The notes beneath the pieces were generated by a model. It saw only the letters and a program-made list of their open reading frames with translations, had not been told where the DNA came from and ran no database searches. The position numbers and the translations under genes are program-made. From Miscanthus floridulus (taxonomy: Eukaryota > Streptophyta > Magnoliopsida > Poales > Poaceae): a DNA stretch of 64,000 nt. Position 1 is the stretch's first letter. Each line of letters starts with the position of its first letter. The DNA is taken from NCBI RefSeq assembly GCF_019320115.1, contig NC_089585.1, positions 144,601,769 through 144,665,768 on the forward strand, in the 5' to 3' direction. This document shows, in pieces, positions 1 to 9,689 of this stretch.

Positions 1-729
1 TCGACTCACTCAGAAACACTTTTTGGGTTCAACTTATTGATTGTGTGAATTTAGAGGTTGAAGTGATCCTAAATAACGTGATATTAGTCACAATGGATTG
101 AGTATAGGGGAATGACCTTTTTAAGGCAGCCAAGTTTGCTGACGTATAAATTATGTGAACATGTCTACTGGGGTTATTGATGTAACTGGATGTAGGGAGA
201 AGGAAAATGCAGCGACAATGTCTATGTGAGAAGCTTGTGAAAGTAAGTTTAAAGTCAATTTATTATAGTGCCGAAATTATTGGTTCCAATTTATTTTTTG
301 TTACTAGTCCATTATGTCTGTAATGACTGTATTTGATATGACGATAAATGGATTAGCTTGGTTGGGTGTTAGGTTTGATGTGATGATAAATGGAGCTATT
401 TTCATAGAAAACTTTGTAGTTTTCACAAACTTAAATGCAGCTATTTTCTCATCGTAGTTTTCTAAAGAATGAGTCTTTAGCACTTACCAAGGCTAATACG
501 CAGTTTTACATTACTTGTATGAACAGATGTGAAGTGGGCTTAATCTGCTAAATCCTTACAAATCTCTGTGTTATTCATATAGGTTGTTTATGGCTGCACC
601 TGACACTTTTGGATAGTCCTACGCTTTCCTTTTGAAAGTTGAAAACTGATAATGCTAGCTAAACTTTATCTGATCGTTGAAGCTCAGATTGGGGGGTAGG
701 AAGGTTAACTTGGAGGTCACACATTTCTT
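1..729. other. No gene recognised; left flank of the Harbinger element
   Basis: This AT-rich stretch has no open frame that I can tie to a protein family. It runs up to the TAA target duplication of the element that starts at 733. It could be intron or 3' flank of a gene outside the window, since the sequence resuming right of the element at 4535 carries a short frame ending in a stop near 4622. I see nothing firmer. Confidence 0.4.
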
Positions 730-1473
730 TAAGGGGCCGTTTGGATTGGAGGAAAGTCACAGGAATTTTGGAGGAAGCAATTCCGGAGGAAAGGAAACGA
801 GAGATGTCGTTTGGAACAAAGGAAGCTTCCCTACCGTTCCAGAGGAAAGGAAACTGCTTGCACACAAAACGCAGGAACGAGAAAATCCACTCCGACCCAA
901 GGGGACAGAGGGAATGCTGTGCTCGCTCTCTCGACTCTCCCGCCACGGGCTTTCTTCCTCCCGCCACTGCCTTTCTCCCTCCCGCCATGTCCTAATCCCT
1001 AGCCACACAAGAGCATGCGGACGCGCTCGTCGCCCTCCACCTCGGATAGAGGACGAATCCGCGACTTCAAAGTGCATCTGGGGGACAAAAACCAACTCCA
1101 CCCCTTCTGTCTGTAGCACCAGAACACGGTCTTGGCGTTCCCCAATCTAGAGGGGATGGTGAGATCTCACAAGAAAAAGGTAATCAATTTGATAACTAAG
1201 TAGCCCTTACTGTAATTTCTTCCATGCTTTGTTACAGATTGGTTGGGATCTCGTTCATAGGTAGAGTCCTAGATTAGATCCGAAAATACTAATTTATTTT
1301 ATTTTCCCCTAATTCAAGATTGCATCTGCTAGTTTGGTAATTCCAATGCATGGTTAAACTCATGAAGTTTGTTTATCATAAAACAAATTGCCTTTCCTCC
1401 TTTGCATTTTTTAGTCCGTGGCATTCATCTTTCCCAATATTATTTGAAACTAAAAATTTATGTATCTGAAATT

Positions 1474-2607
1474 ATGTTAGGCACCACAAGAACTGTTAGT
1501 AGAGCAAACTGGAACCATCAGAGGATTCTTTATCTTATTGGACTTTTAAAACAACACGATGTACCAAGATTTCGGACAAACAATGCATAGAGCAAGGATG
1601 CATGGACTAGTATGGTTGGTCAGTTCAATTCAAGATTTTCTTTAGCATTCACCGTGGCTCAAGTAAAACAAAAGGAGCAAGATTTGAAGGAGTTTCGAGT
1701 TGTAAAGGAATTGCAAGAAGAAAGTGGTTTTGGCTAGGATTCTAGTAGAATGATGGTGACTGCCCCAAAAAGTGTATGGAGGGGGTTAGAGGAACGTTGA
1801 AACAAAGACACTCTTCTTCGATGGCGAGATAAATCATTTCCATACTTTGATGATCTGTTTGCTTTATATGATGGTGAGTTTCAGTTCATGGATCTAACTG
1901 CCTATATTTTCATTAAACATTGTTGCACCTATACTTAAAAATTTTCTGTACATATTTGTATAGGTCGTTATGCTGAAGGAAGGAGTTGTCATGGAATGGA
2001 TCACTATGCGAATAAGAGAAAACAATGTTCAGAAGTTCCTGCATCACTTTCACCTCCACGACATGTTCCTGTTACCACATCGCCCTTGCATTTTGATATT
2101 GAGGGGCAAAGAGATGATACTAATTGGTTTGGCACTGATGAATTTAGTCCTTTCTCAAATATAGTTAATGACTCTACTTTTAGTGCCTCCCCAGAAGGAA
2201 CCCAGCCACAAGATTCCTTAAATCAAGAGACACTTGCCCCAGAACAGTTTTCAGTAACTCAACGTCACACTTCCCGACCATCTAGTTTGACTTCAGAGAT
2301 GGTTGATGGTAAGCGAGGAAAAAAATAGAAAACCAGTCGTACTGCATTGACTAATGATTTCCTAGAGAGGTACTTAATGCTCAAAAAGGAAGCAATTGAG
2401 CGATTTGCAATCATAGAAGAGAAGAAAATGGAGGATCCATATAGCATCAAGAAGTGTGTCACAGTTCTTGAAGGGTTGCCTGATCTACAAATGGAAGAGA
2501 TGATAAAAGCAGCAGACATATTCAAAGAAAACCCAGCAAACAGGAAAACTTTTCTTTCATTTTCTCGTGATGAAACAAGGCTGGGATGGTTGCGCAAACA
2601 AATTTAG
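1474..2607 (+). pseudogene. Harbinger ORF1, Myb/SANT-like protein, with in-frame stops
   Basis: Read in one frame with an intron at about 1873-1963, this encodes a Myb/SANT-like protein of the kind that accompanies PIF/Harbinger transposases. It begins with a Trp-containing helix region (ANWNHQRILYLIGLL), continues with SKDAW...MVGQFNSRF, and ends with a coiled-coil-like C-terminal part (NDFLERYLMLKKEAIERFAI onwards). The frame is interrupted at 1588-1590 (TAG), 1735-1737 (TAG), 1798-1800 (TGA) and 2326-2328 (TAG). At the first three, family context suggests lost Trp codons, so TGG to TAG or TGA. In this superfamily ORF1 normally helps the transposase bind DNA and enter the nucleus. This copy probably cannot, so mobility would need ORF1 from another copy. 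The ATG at 1474 is a guess; a spliced 5' exon is possible. Confidence 0.7.
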
Positions 2608-2848
2608 CTTCCGAAAATCAAATTCACATGTGCGCAGGTAAGCTACATGGTTCTTTTGTAAGTAGAAATGGCTAGCATAACTAGCACGTCTTTTGTATAG
2701 TGTAGAATTGATACTAACATGCCTTTTGTAAGGTAGTACAAACTAAGTTACATTAAATATTTGAACTTCTCTATCGCTGACTTGTTCTTCTTGAAATGTA
2801 ATCGTTCCACATCCTCATTGCTATTTCATCTCTTATATCATTCCCAGC

Positions 2849-4038
2849 TTAGCGCAAATTGTTAAATGCCGGCACATCATTACTATATTCGTCGTCGCCT
2901 TCTGGTACATCTTGCATGTTACTTTGATTGATATCTTCGTTGGCACCATGCGCCAATGACATATCTCCATTGTATAGCCGTATAAAATTATGAGTTACAT
3001 AACAAGCTACAGAGATATCAACTTGTGTGTCAAAATCATATAATGATGCAGCCTTCAGTATGGGGTACCTCATCTTCAATATACCAATGATTCTCTCTAT
3101 ATGATTTCGGAGTTCAGCATGTCGTAGATTGAATAATTCCTTGTGATTTTGTGGTTTTTGTCCAGCCCTTCCCTGTTCTTGTAGATGGTATCTAGTTCCA
3201 CGATATGGAGCAAGAAATTCTGGTGTGTTAGCATAGCCTGCATCTACTAGATAGAATTTACCGGGAGGGACACTAAATCCATGGTTAAGTGCATCTTGAA
3301 GAACTCTTGCATCAGAAGTAGACCCCTCCCAACCAGCATGCACATGCACAAACTTTAGATCAAAGTCACATGCGACCATCATGTTTTGTGATATACCTTG
3401 TTTTCTATTTCTATATGGCTCTTGTTGTTCGAGAGGAATAGTGATAGGAATGTGAGTGCCATCAATAGCACCAATACAATTCTGCATGTATTTGTATGCT
3501 TATTAGTACTAAAATTTATTTTGCCTTGATATACTAATAAAAAATACATTACCTGGAAGTATGGAGCAAATTTAGGTTGCCTTAAGATCCGATGCGGGTG
3601 CAGAGAAGGTAGCCGTATGTAGTTGCATGTGAGTGATGTAAGTGCGTTGAGCACTGATGTGAAGTGTCGGCTAATTGTTTCTCCACTATGTTGAAAAATA
3701 TCTTGCAATGTTCGATTGGCTGCATTTTTTGATATGGCATAAAGGAATATGCCTAACTGCTCTTCCACGGATACATACCTTGAATCAACAAGAAGGTTAT
3801 TTTCACGCAATCTTTGAACAAGAGCTTGAAAAATCTCTCTTTCCATATGGAACCGCCTTCTGCATAGGGCCTCATGCCCTGTTAGAGTTTCATGAATAAA
3901 TGTGGCTCCATTTCGGATAGATGTGTGTATTGCTTTCTTCTCAGATGATTGGGATGAGGTTCCTTCTGCTAGTGTTGGGTGGATGAGGAAAATGAATTCA
4001 TCTTCATTTTGTGATCGTCGGTGATAATTTGGATCCAT
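2849..4038 (-). CDS. PIF/Harbinger transposase (HARBI1-like DDE nuclease)
   Basis: Two exons join cleanly: 4038-3553 (162 codons) and 3481-2849 (210 codons plus stop), separated by a 71-bp GT-AG intron, giving 372 residues. The first exon carries the N-terminal helical region (REIFQALVQRLRENN; HSGETISRHF). The second carries the nuclease core. The putative catalytic acids are Asp169 in GAIDGTHIPI, Asp242 in YLVDAGYAN and Glu291 in IERIIGILK, all in the spacing usual for the family. There is no stop or frameshift, so the protein could still cut and paste this element and relatives. The start is the first ATG after a TATA-like box at 4189-4195. The gene runs tail to tail with ORF1. Confidence 0.88.
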
Positions 4039-4188
4039 AGAAAGAAAAGCACCTCCTATCACTACAAGGGATGAGAGATGTACAGCTATGCAAGTGTAAA
4101 GAATGAACACGTACGTGTGCTTGTGTCTACTACTTGTCTTGCTAGTCTAGATGGGAGGTGCAACTCTCCACGGTATGCAGCAGCATGC

Positions 4189-4195
4189 TTATATA
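4189..4195 (-). promoter_or_regulatory. TATA-like box of the Harbinger transposase
   Basis: On the minus strand this reads TATATAA, about 150 bp upstream of the transposase ATG at 4038 and inside the element. It is well placed for a promoter, but no transcript start is visible from sequence alone. Confidence 0.5.
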
Positions 4196-4210
4196 GCGCC
4201 GAGCAGCAAG

Positions 4211-4280
4211 CAACGGCTAGAATACATGAGCAATTTCTGACCAAGCAATGGCTAGAATACATGAGCAATTTCTGACCTGG
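4211..4280. repeat. Tandem 36-bp duplication in the Harbinger promoter
   Basis: Two adjacent copies of a roughly 36-bp unit containing GGCTAGAATACATGAGCAAT differ by only a few bases. They lie just upstream of the transposase TATA-like box. They may be a local replication slip or transposase-binding repeats; the sequence does not decide. Confidence 0.7.
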
Positions 4281-4534
4281 CAAGCCAACGGCTACTGGCT
4301 ACAATGCACGAACATCAGACCAGGAAAGAAACCAATGACTACTAGTGTATGCCAACGGCTACTTTGTTCATTGAAAAATGTGAAGATTCAAATTCATTTC
4401 CTGCAATCCAAACCGTCCAAATGTTTCATTCCTATGGTTTCCAATCCTGTAGTTTTCCACTTTTTACTTTTCTTTATTCCTGTGTTTCCTACCATTCATC
4501 TGTTTTACATTCCTTTGTTCCAAACGGGGCCTAA

Positions 4535-5500
4535 GTATCTGCCCTTTGCGCTGTCACTTCCATCCTCTGATCCTTCGACGAGTAGCAGACCAGCTGGTAC
4601 AGATACGTCGTTTGACGTATGAAGTTTGCACCTTATCCTTCTAACTTCATATGCATGTGTTCAAGAGTTGCTATCTAAATATCTGATGACTCATTTTGTA
4701 CTCAGCATAGGATGGCTTATTGCTTCAATTCAGTGTATTATATTTACCTAAAAATATAGCAAGAAGATGGAGGTCTGTCCAAACTGCTGTATTCTGCCAT
4801 TTACTAGTTCGTATATACCCCTGCATGAATCTGGATTGCACTGGACTAAGTATTGGCTACTTGTTGAACTTTCAGACCTCAAGACTGGATACGGTTTTGT
4901 GGCACTTGTATGGATACAGTGGAAGGAATGCATCTATCTAAGATTATGTGCTCCTGTGAAGTAGTAGTTTGTTCAGTTCCAAACTTGCCAATAAGTCTCA
5001 TGCCCCAATTTTATTTTTCATTACCTCACTGGGCATATATGTGGATGGACATGATCATGTGAAAGCCATAGTTTAGCTTTGTTGGAAGATGGTACTCGAA
5101 TAGTTTCTGTATGAATATATTACTTGTATTAATTAGACTTAATTTTAGGTTTGAAATATTTATGTATTTGTACGGAAAGATTTATTCCTGATATTTTTTA
5201 TGATTTTGTGGATTTTTCTGATTTTTTGAGACATACGGTACTTGATTGCTTCAATTGTGTGGTCAGTTTTACCAAACGAATCCTTAGAGTATTATATATT
5301 AAAATAAAATAGTAGCAGGGAAATTTCCCCAGCAGTCTGCCAAACAGCTACAGTGAAATTCTCCCATGCATGGATATCCACCCTGGGTGGAGGTGGCAAC
5401 GAAAGATCCAAAAAAAATCCACGTCCGGGGCTATATTCCCTAGGCTAAATTGCCCCAGCTGCCAAAGTAAGCCTTAGGGTTCTTCAAGAAGGAGCAAAGG
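4535..5500. other. No gene recognised; right flank of the Harbinger element
   Basis: A short plus-strand frame runs from the element's right end to a stop at about 4620 (ending in PAGTDTSFDV). It could be the tail of an exon interrupted by the insertion, but I do not recognise it. From 4625 to 5300 the DNA is AT-rich and looks like 3' UTR or intergenic sequence. From 5330 to 5480 it is mixed, with no open frame. Confidence 0.3.
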
Positions 5501-5530
5501 GGAATGAGCTATCTGTTCTGTCCAGAGAGA

Positions 5531-5568
5531 AGAGAAGGAAGGGGAAGGGGAAGGGGAAGGGGAAGGGG
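5531..5568 (+). repeat. GGGGAA microsatellite
   Basis: About five copies of GGGGAA/GGGAAG in tandem, in GC-rich DNA that flanks the hAT insertion on its left. A simple repeat; the short frame running through it is not a gene. Confidence 0.8.
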
Positions 5569-5699
5569 AGGCCTCGGCCTTATCCTAGTCGTACCAGCCA
5601 GGCCGACTCAGGCGCTCTCCAACGGCTCCTCGCAACGGATCCAGACGGCAAGGCAAACGGCGATGGCGGCAGTGCGTGGACACGCGCACGGGGAACGGT

Positions 5700-5928
5700 T
5701 ATAGTTGGCCACCGTGCCGTGCCGACACGGCACGCGGCACGGCCGTGCCGTGCTGGCCCGGCACTGCGCCGTGCCGCGGCGTGCCGCCGTGCCGGCCGTG
5801 CCGTGCCTGGCCGTGCCATGGGCCAGGCCTTCGGCCCATGACACGGCACATGGGCCGTTTCTCCGTGCCGTGCCGCCCATGTGCCACGGCCATTTTGGCC
5901 GTGCCGTGCCGGCCCACGGCCCATCAAC
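5700..5928. repeat. Left subterminal GTGCC repeat array of the hAT element
   Basis: Starting 12 bp in from the end, the sequence is almost entirely built from CGTGCC, GTGCCG and their complement CGGCAC, in both orientations, with GGGCCAGGCC and GGCCCATG blocks. Subterminal repeats of this kind are where hAT transposases bind in addition to the short terminal repeats. The Arg/His/Pro-rich frames found here in several phases are by-products of the repeat. Confidence 0.85.
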
Positions 5929-6094
5929 AGAAAACACTCAAAATCAACAGAAAATTTCAAAGTCTAAGTTCAAAACTTCAAATGATCACATGTCACAGAA
6001 TTATAAAGTAGTAAAGAACAGAACAACAGAAAATATAATGAAAATGATTATCAAAAGTCAAAAGAGCTGTTGTGCAATGCTGCCTCATTAAAAA

Positions 6095-6137
6095 CCTTTC
6101 TAGGTAAAACTCACCCTTGTGAGAAACCCTAGAAAGG
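6095..6137 (-). promoter_or_regulatory. Two-stage stem-loop in the hAT transposase 3' UTR
   Basis: CCTTTCTAGG (6095-6104) and CCTAGAAAGG (6128-6137) form a perfect 10-bp outer stem. Inside it CTCAC (6110-6114) pairs with GTGAG (6119-6123) around a CCTT loop. It lies about 400 bp downstream of the transposase stop codon, in the mRNA-like strand. It could act in 3' end formation or RNA stability, or as DNA in transposition. I infer a role only from the perfect pairing. Confidence 0.6.
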
Positions 6138-6197
6138 AAAAGAGTACAGCTAGCTCAAGTAGTCAAGTCTTAGTTCAAGCACAAGTCTAAGTAGTTC

Positions 6198-6330
6198 ATC
6201 CTATTACAATAGCCAACATCAGTGGCAGACTGGCAGGCTGGCAGCAGCCAGCAGCAAATGTTCTTCTATCCTATTACAAAAGCCCAACAGTGGCATTGTG
6301 GCAACAAGAAGCAGCAAATGTCCTTACTTC
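6198..6330. repeat. Short direct duplication in the hAT 3' region
   Basis: Two units of about 70 bp, each starting with ATCCTATTACAA and ending with GCAGCAAATGT, sit side by side. A further 13-bp tandem (AGCTAATGGAACA) occurs at about 6455-6482. These fall between the transposase stop and the stem-loop and look like local slippage. Confidence 0.6.
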
Positions 6331-6538
6331 ATCACATCATGCTTCAAGCTTCATCATGGTGAATCAGCCTGGCAGCCACTCCCAAAAGTGCAATCAACCT
6401 GCAAAAATGGATCATGATGGATTGATGGTCATGGACTTGAAGATGTAATGTAAACAAGCTAATGGAACAAGCTAATGGAACAAGTTTAAGAATTTCAGTG
6501 AACTCTACCTCTCCTTTTGTAGAGGTTCTCTTCTTCTT

Positions 6539-8881
6539 CTATCCAGCACCAGCACCAGCAGTACCGCCGCTGCCGCTGCCGCTTCCGCTTCCTTCGCCTT
6601 CATCCAGGTACAAGTTGTCGAACAGCTCCTCCAGTGCCGTGTCCTCAGGTGCATGCTGTTCCTTCCTTGCTGCTTGATCCCAGTCCTTGATGCAGGTGAG
6701 CATCTCCACATGCTCAGGCAACAAGCGCCGCCGCCGGTCTTCAAGTATCCTTGCTGTACAGCTGAAACAAGACTTGGAGGACACAGTAGATACAGGAACA
6801 GACATGATATCGCGAGCCATTATCGATAAGATGGGGTAGGTCAGCTTGTGGTCACGCCACCACAACAGGATGTCAAAGGACTCCCCCCAATCAGTGACAG
6901 GATCACTGTCCAAGTAAGCTATCAGCTCATTGACACCAGATGTAGAGGATGAAGCGGGGGAACAGCTAGAGGAGGAAGCACCAGGACCACCATAGATCTT
7001 TCCCCATGCCTGCTTCCTTTTTCCTGAAGGAGCACTAGGCATAGGAGGCCTTTGAGACCGAGCTGCACCATATCTCTGCTCATACTTGCTAAACAGTCTG
7101 GTCATGGACTCTTTCACATCACCATAGTAAACACCATAAGGGGTACCAGTCTGTTTAGCAAGTAACTCAAGCACATTAAAGAAGCCTTTCATCTTAGCTC
7201 TTGGATCAAGAATGAATGCATAAGAATACAGCAATGGGATGTCCCCCCAGTACTTAAGGAACTTAAGTTTCATAGGAGATGCAATACTTCTAAATCCAGG
7301 ATCAAGTTCAGCTTTATGCAAATGCTCAGCAAAGTCAAGGATATGATGCATCATAAGTGGAGCAGTTGGATAGTAAACACCAGACAAAGCAACAGTTGCA
7401 TCATAAAACATCTCCAGGAACTTCATAATCTGATCAGCAGCATACCAGTGCTGGGGAGTCAACAGTTGCTCACCATAATTTGACTCAATCCACACAGAAA
7501 ACACATCTCTATATGGCAGCAAGTGTTTAAGCATCAGATAGGTGGAATTCCACCTAACATCCATATCCAATCCAAACTTTCTAGGTCTGACACCCCTAGC
7601 AATGCAATAGTTCTTAAACAATGCAATTCTTTGATTAGATGAATTCAAAAAGTTGATTGCAGTCCTAAAAGCTTCAAGATAAGGACTGAACCTCTTCAAG
7701 CCAGACTTAACAATCAGGTTAATGATATGGCATGCACAGCGCTGATGCACAAGCAAGTACTTGACTTTGTGAGGATCTTCCTTAGTAGGTGTTGGGTAAG
7801 AGCCCAGGTAACCAAACAACATAGGTTGCAAGATATCAAAAGCCTTAGAATTAGCAGAAGCATTATCAAGACTCACAGCAAAGACCTTATCAATCAAACC
7901 AAACTCCTCAACCACACTACAAATTTTCTCAGCAATGTTGGCACCAGTATGTGCTGCCTCAATCAGCCTAAACCCTACAACCTTTTTATGCAACTCCCAA
8001 TCAGCACCAACATAATGAGCAACAACAGAGACATAATCTTCCTTAGCATTACCAGACCAGATATCAGATGTTATGGAAACAGATGAACAGGCAGGCAGCA
8101 AAGAATGCATAAGCAAAGCACGCTCTTCAGCAAACAACTTATGCATGTCCCTAGTAGTGGTCTGCCTAGAAACCTTCTGGAAAGCAGGATTATGAGCATT
8201 CTGAATGTAATCTTCCCAGGCCTGTGTGTCACCAACACCTAATGGAAGATCCAGCCTAGCAATCAACCGGCACAGCTCATTACGAGCACGAGCAGCATCA
8301 TAAACCCAGTTATGCAACCCATTAGCATTCATAGAAAGCCTAGACTGAACCCTACGATCATTGTCCTGCTTCTTCCTACATGTTGCCATGTGCCTATTCA
8401 AGGATCCAGTGCCAATATTGGCCCTAGCAACAAATTTCTTACCACACCGTTTACAGATGGCATGAGTTCTAATCTTCCCTGACTCGTCAAAGATCGGTAC
8501 GAAGTCCTCCCAACAAGCAGCAGTGAGCTTACCAGATGAGGCACCATTGGTGTCCTGAGACTGAGAGGTGTCCACCCCACCATCGCCGTCGCTGGAGTCA
8601 ACATCGATCGGGTGCTCGCCGTCACCCATATTGATGCCGAACAGCGCAGCTGCGCCTTCGGTGATGTCGTCGTCGTTCTCAATCTCCAACTCCTCCACGG
8701 CCTCCTCGGCCTCGGGGTGCTCGCCGTCGGCACGGTGGTTGTACTCATCCGCAGGCACTGGCATCGTCACCGAGGCCATAGGAGGTTGGGGTTGGGGAGG
8801 CTGGTTCCGGCCCCTAGCCGCAGCTCCAGCACCGTTCCTCGACGGTGGGCAGGGGCGCTTCAAACCGGACGGCTTTGCCAT
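6539..8881 (-). CDS. hAT transposase with BED zinc finger (RICESLEEPER-like)
   Basis: An uninterrupted frame of 780 residues from the ATG at 8881. A longer in-frame reading to 8932 lacks an ATG and starts at a probable splice acceptor. The N-terminal 110 residues are low complexity and acidic. A BED-type zinc finger follows at about 120-175 (CKRCGKKF...HMATC). The RNase H-like core contains SITSDIWSG and AVSLDNASAN with the two expected aspartates, the CACHIINL motif and RWNSTY. The C-terminal hAT dimerisation region (about 640-730) contains DILLWWRDHKLTYPILSIMA. Length and domain order are usual for plant hAT transposases. No stops or frameshifts are present, so it may be active, excising the element it sits in and related short elements. 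Confidence 0.9.
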   Translation of the reverse strand: MAKPSGLKRPCPPSRNGAGAAARGRNQPPQPQPPMASVTMPVPADEYNHRADGEHPEAEEAVEELEIENDDDITEGAAALFGINMGDGEHPIDVDSSDGDGGVDTSQSQDTNGASSGKLTAACWEDFVPIFDESGKIRTHAICKRCGKKFVARANIGTGSLNRHMATCRKKQDNDRRVQSRLSMNANGLHNWVYDAARARNELCRLIARLDLPLGVGDTQAWEDYIQNAHNPAFQKVSRQTTTRDMHKLFAEERALLMHSLLPACSSVSITSDIWSGNAKEDYVSVVAHYVGADWELHKKVVGFRLIEAAHTGANIAEKICSVVEEFGLIDKVFAVSLDNASANSKAFDILQPMLFGYLGSYPTPTKEDPHKVKYLLVHQRCACHIINLIVKSGLKRFSPYLEAFRTAINFLNSSNQRIALFKNYCIARGVRPRKFGLDMDVRWNSTYLMLKHLLPYRDVFSVWIESNYGEQLLTPQHWYAADQIMKFLEMFYDATVALSGVYYPTAPLMMHHILDFAEHLHKAELDPGFRSIASPMKLKFLKYWGDIPLLYSYAFILDPRAKMKGFFNVLELLAKQTGTPYGVYYGDVKESMTRLFSKYEQRYGAARSQRPPMPSAPSGKRKQAWGKIYGGPGASSSSCSPASSSTSGVNELIAYLDSDPVTDWGESFDILLWWRDHKLTYPILSIMARDIMSVPVSTVSSKSCFSCTARILEDRRRRLLPEHVEMLTCIKDWDQAARKEQHAPEDTALEELFDNLYLDEGEGSGSGSGSGGTAGAGAG

Positions 8882-8921
8882 CGAGCCTCCAGAGGAGGAG
8901 GACAAAGCGTCAGGCACCAAC

Positions 8922-9056
8922 CTGCGAAGCACATGAGCACAAGAAGAAGAAGAGCATTAGAACACAACACAAGAACTCAGGAAGATGCAGAGAAGAAGAA
9001 GATGAAGAACAACTGAACAAGAACATGAACATGCTAGGGTTAGGGTTTTGACTGAC
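8922..9056 (-). other. Probable 5' UTR intron of the hAT transposase
   Basis: On the minus strand a donor (TAG then GTCAGT) at 9056 and an acceptor preceded by a pyrimidine-rich run (CTTCTTCTTCTT ... TTCGCAG) ending at 8922 would remove 135 bp and join a long 5' UTR to the coding exon. Just inside the donor is AAACCCTAACCCTA, a telo-box-like motif common in plant leader regions. This is a prediction by eye. Confidence 0.5.
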
Positions 9057-9255
9057 CTACGCCACCGGAGCCCAGTGCCGGAGAAGAAGCCAAGGAGCCA
9101 GCATCCAAGCAGAGAACGACGAGACAAGCACCCACCGTTAGACCGACGGCGTCACGGCGAGTGGCGGCGGAAGAATATACAGCTCAATGACTCACATGGT
9201 ACACCGGAGGAGGAGGAGGAGGACTGGAGGAGGTACGAGAGGGAGAAGGAGTGGT

Positions 9256-9500
9256 CGGCGAGGTGTCGAGGTCACCGGAGCAGGGCCTGCGAGGTCAAGT
9301 CGAACGGCGGCGGCGGATCGGATCGGATCGAGTTCGTCTCGACTTCGAATCGAGACTCGAGAGCGAGAGCGGAGGGAGAGTTGCGGCCTGCGGCTGCGCG
9401 GAGGGAGGAGAAGAAGTGGCCGGCGAGGTGAGGTGTCGAGGTCACCGGAGCAGGGCCGGCGAGCTCAAGGCGAACGACGGCGGCGGATCGAGTTCGAGAG
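9256..9500. repeat. Duplicated block in the hAT 5' UTR
   Basis: A block of about 65 bp containing GTCGAGGTCACCGGAGCAGG and ending in CGGCGGCGGATCG occurs at about 9258-9322 and again at about 9428-9492, with a GAGAGCGAG-rich spacer. The copies differ at several positions. They lie between the TATA-like box and the predicted intron, so they are transcribed leader. The long Arg-rich plus-strand frames here are not genes. Confidence 0.65.
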
Positions 9501-9606
9501 GTCAGAGCGAGGCTGGCTGCGGCTGCGCGGAGGCGGAGGGGGGCAAATGAATTAGGGTTAGGGATTTGGGGGAGGGGGCGGGGGGGGGGGGCTGCGGCCG
9601 CGCGGC

Positions 9607-9613
9607 TTATATA
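9607..9613 (-). promoter_or_regulatory. TATA-like box of the hAT transposase
   Basis: TATATAA on the minus strand, 280 bp inside the right end and about 550 bp upstream of the predicted intron donor. A G-run-rich tract (9567-9592, up to 13 consecutive G on the plus strand) lies immediately downstream, in the presumed transcription-start area. Confidence 0.5.
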
Positions 9614-9689
9614 TGGCGCGGGGTGGCCGGTGGCGGGGGTGTGGGCGTGGCGTGGGCCGCTGGGCCAAAAGAGGCCGTTGGCCTGGCAG

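Larger units (their letters stand above)
733..4531. mobile_element. PIF/Harbinger DNA transposon, near complete
   Basis: The element is 3,799 bp and flanked by TAA (730-732 and 4532-4534), the three-base target duplication typical of PIF/Harbinger. The left end reads GGGGCCGTTTGGA and the right end, reverse complemented, GGCCCCGTTTGGA, so the terminal repeats match at 11 of 13 positions. Inside lie two convergent genes, the usual content of this superfamily: a Myb/SANT-like ORF1 on the plus strand (broken) and a DDE transposase on the minus strand (open). AGGAAA-like motifs recur just inside both ends. The identical flanking TAA and the open transposase suggest a fairly recent insertion, although ORF1 has decayed. 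Confidence 0.9.

Noticed and set aside
5580..6091. Several overlapping Arg/His/Pro-rich open frames on both strands
   Set aside because: They arise from the GTGCC subterminal repeats of the hAT element, which leave few stops in any phase.
8882..8932. Upstream extension of the hAT transposase to 8932
   Set aside because: The frame has no ATG there (the first codon is GTG), and a good splice acceptor lies at 8922; the ATG at 8881 is the better start.
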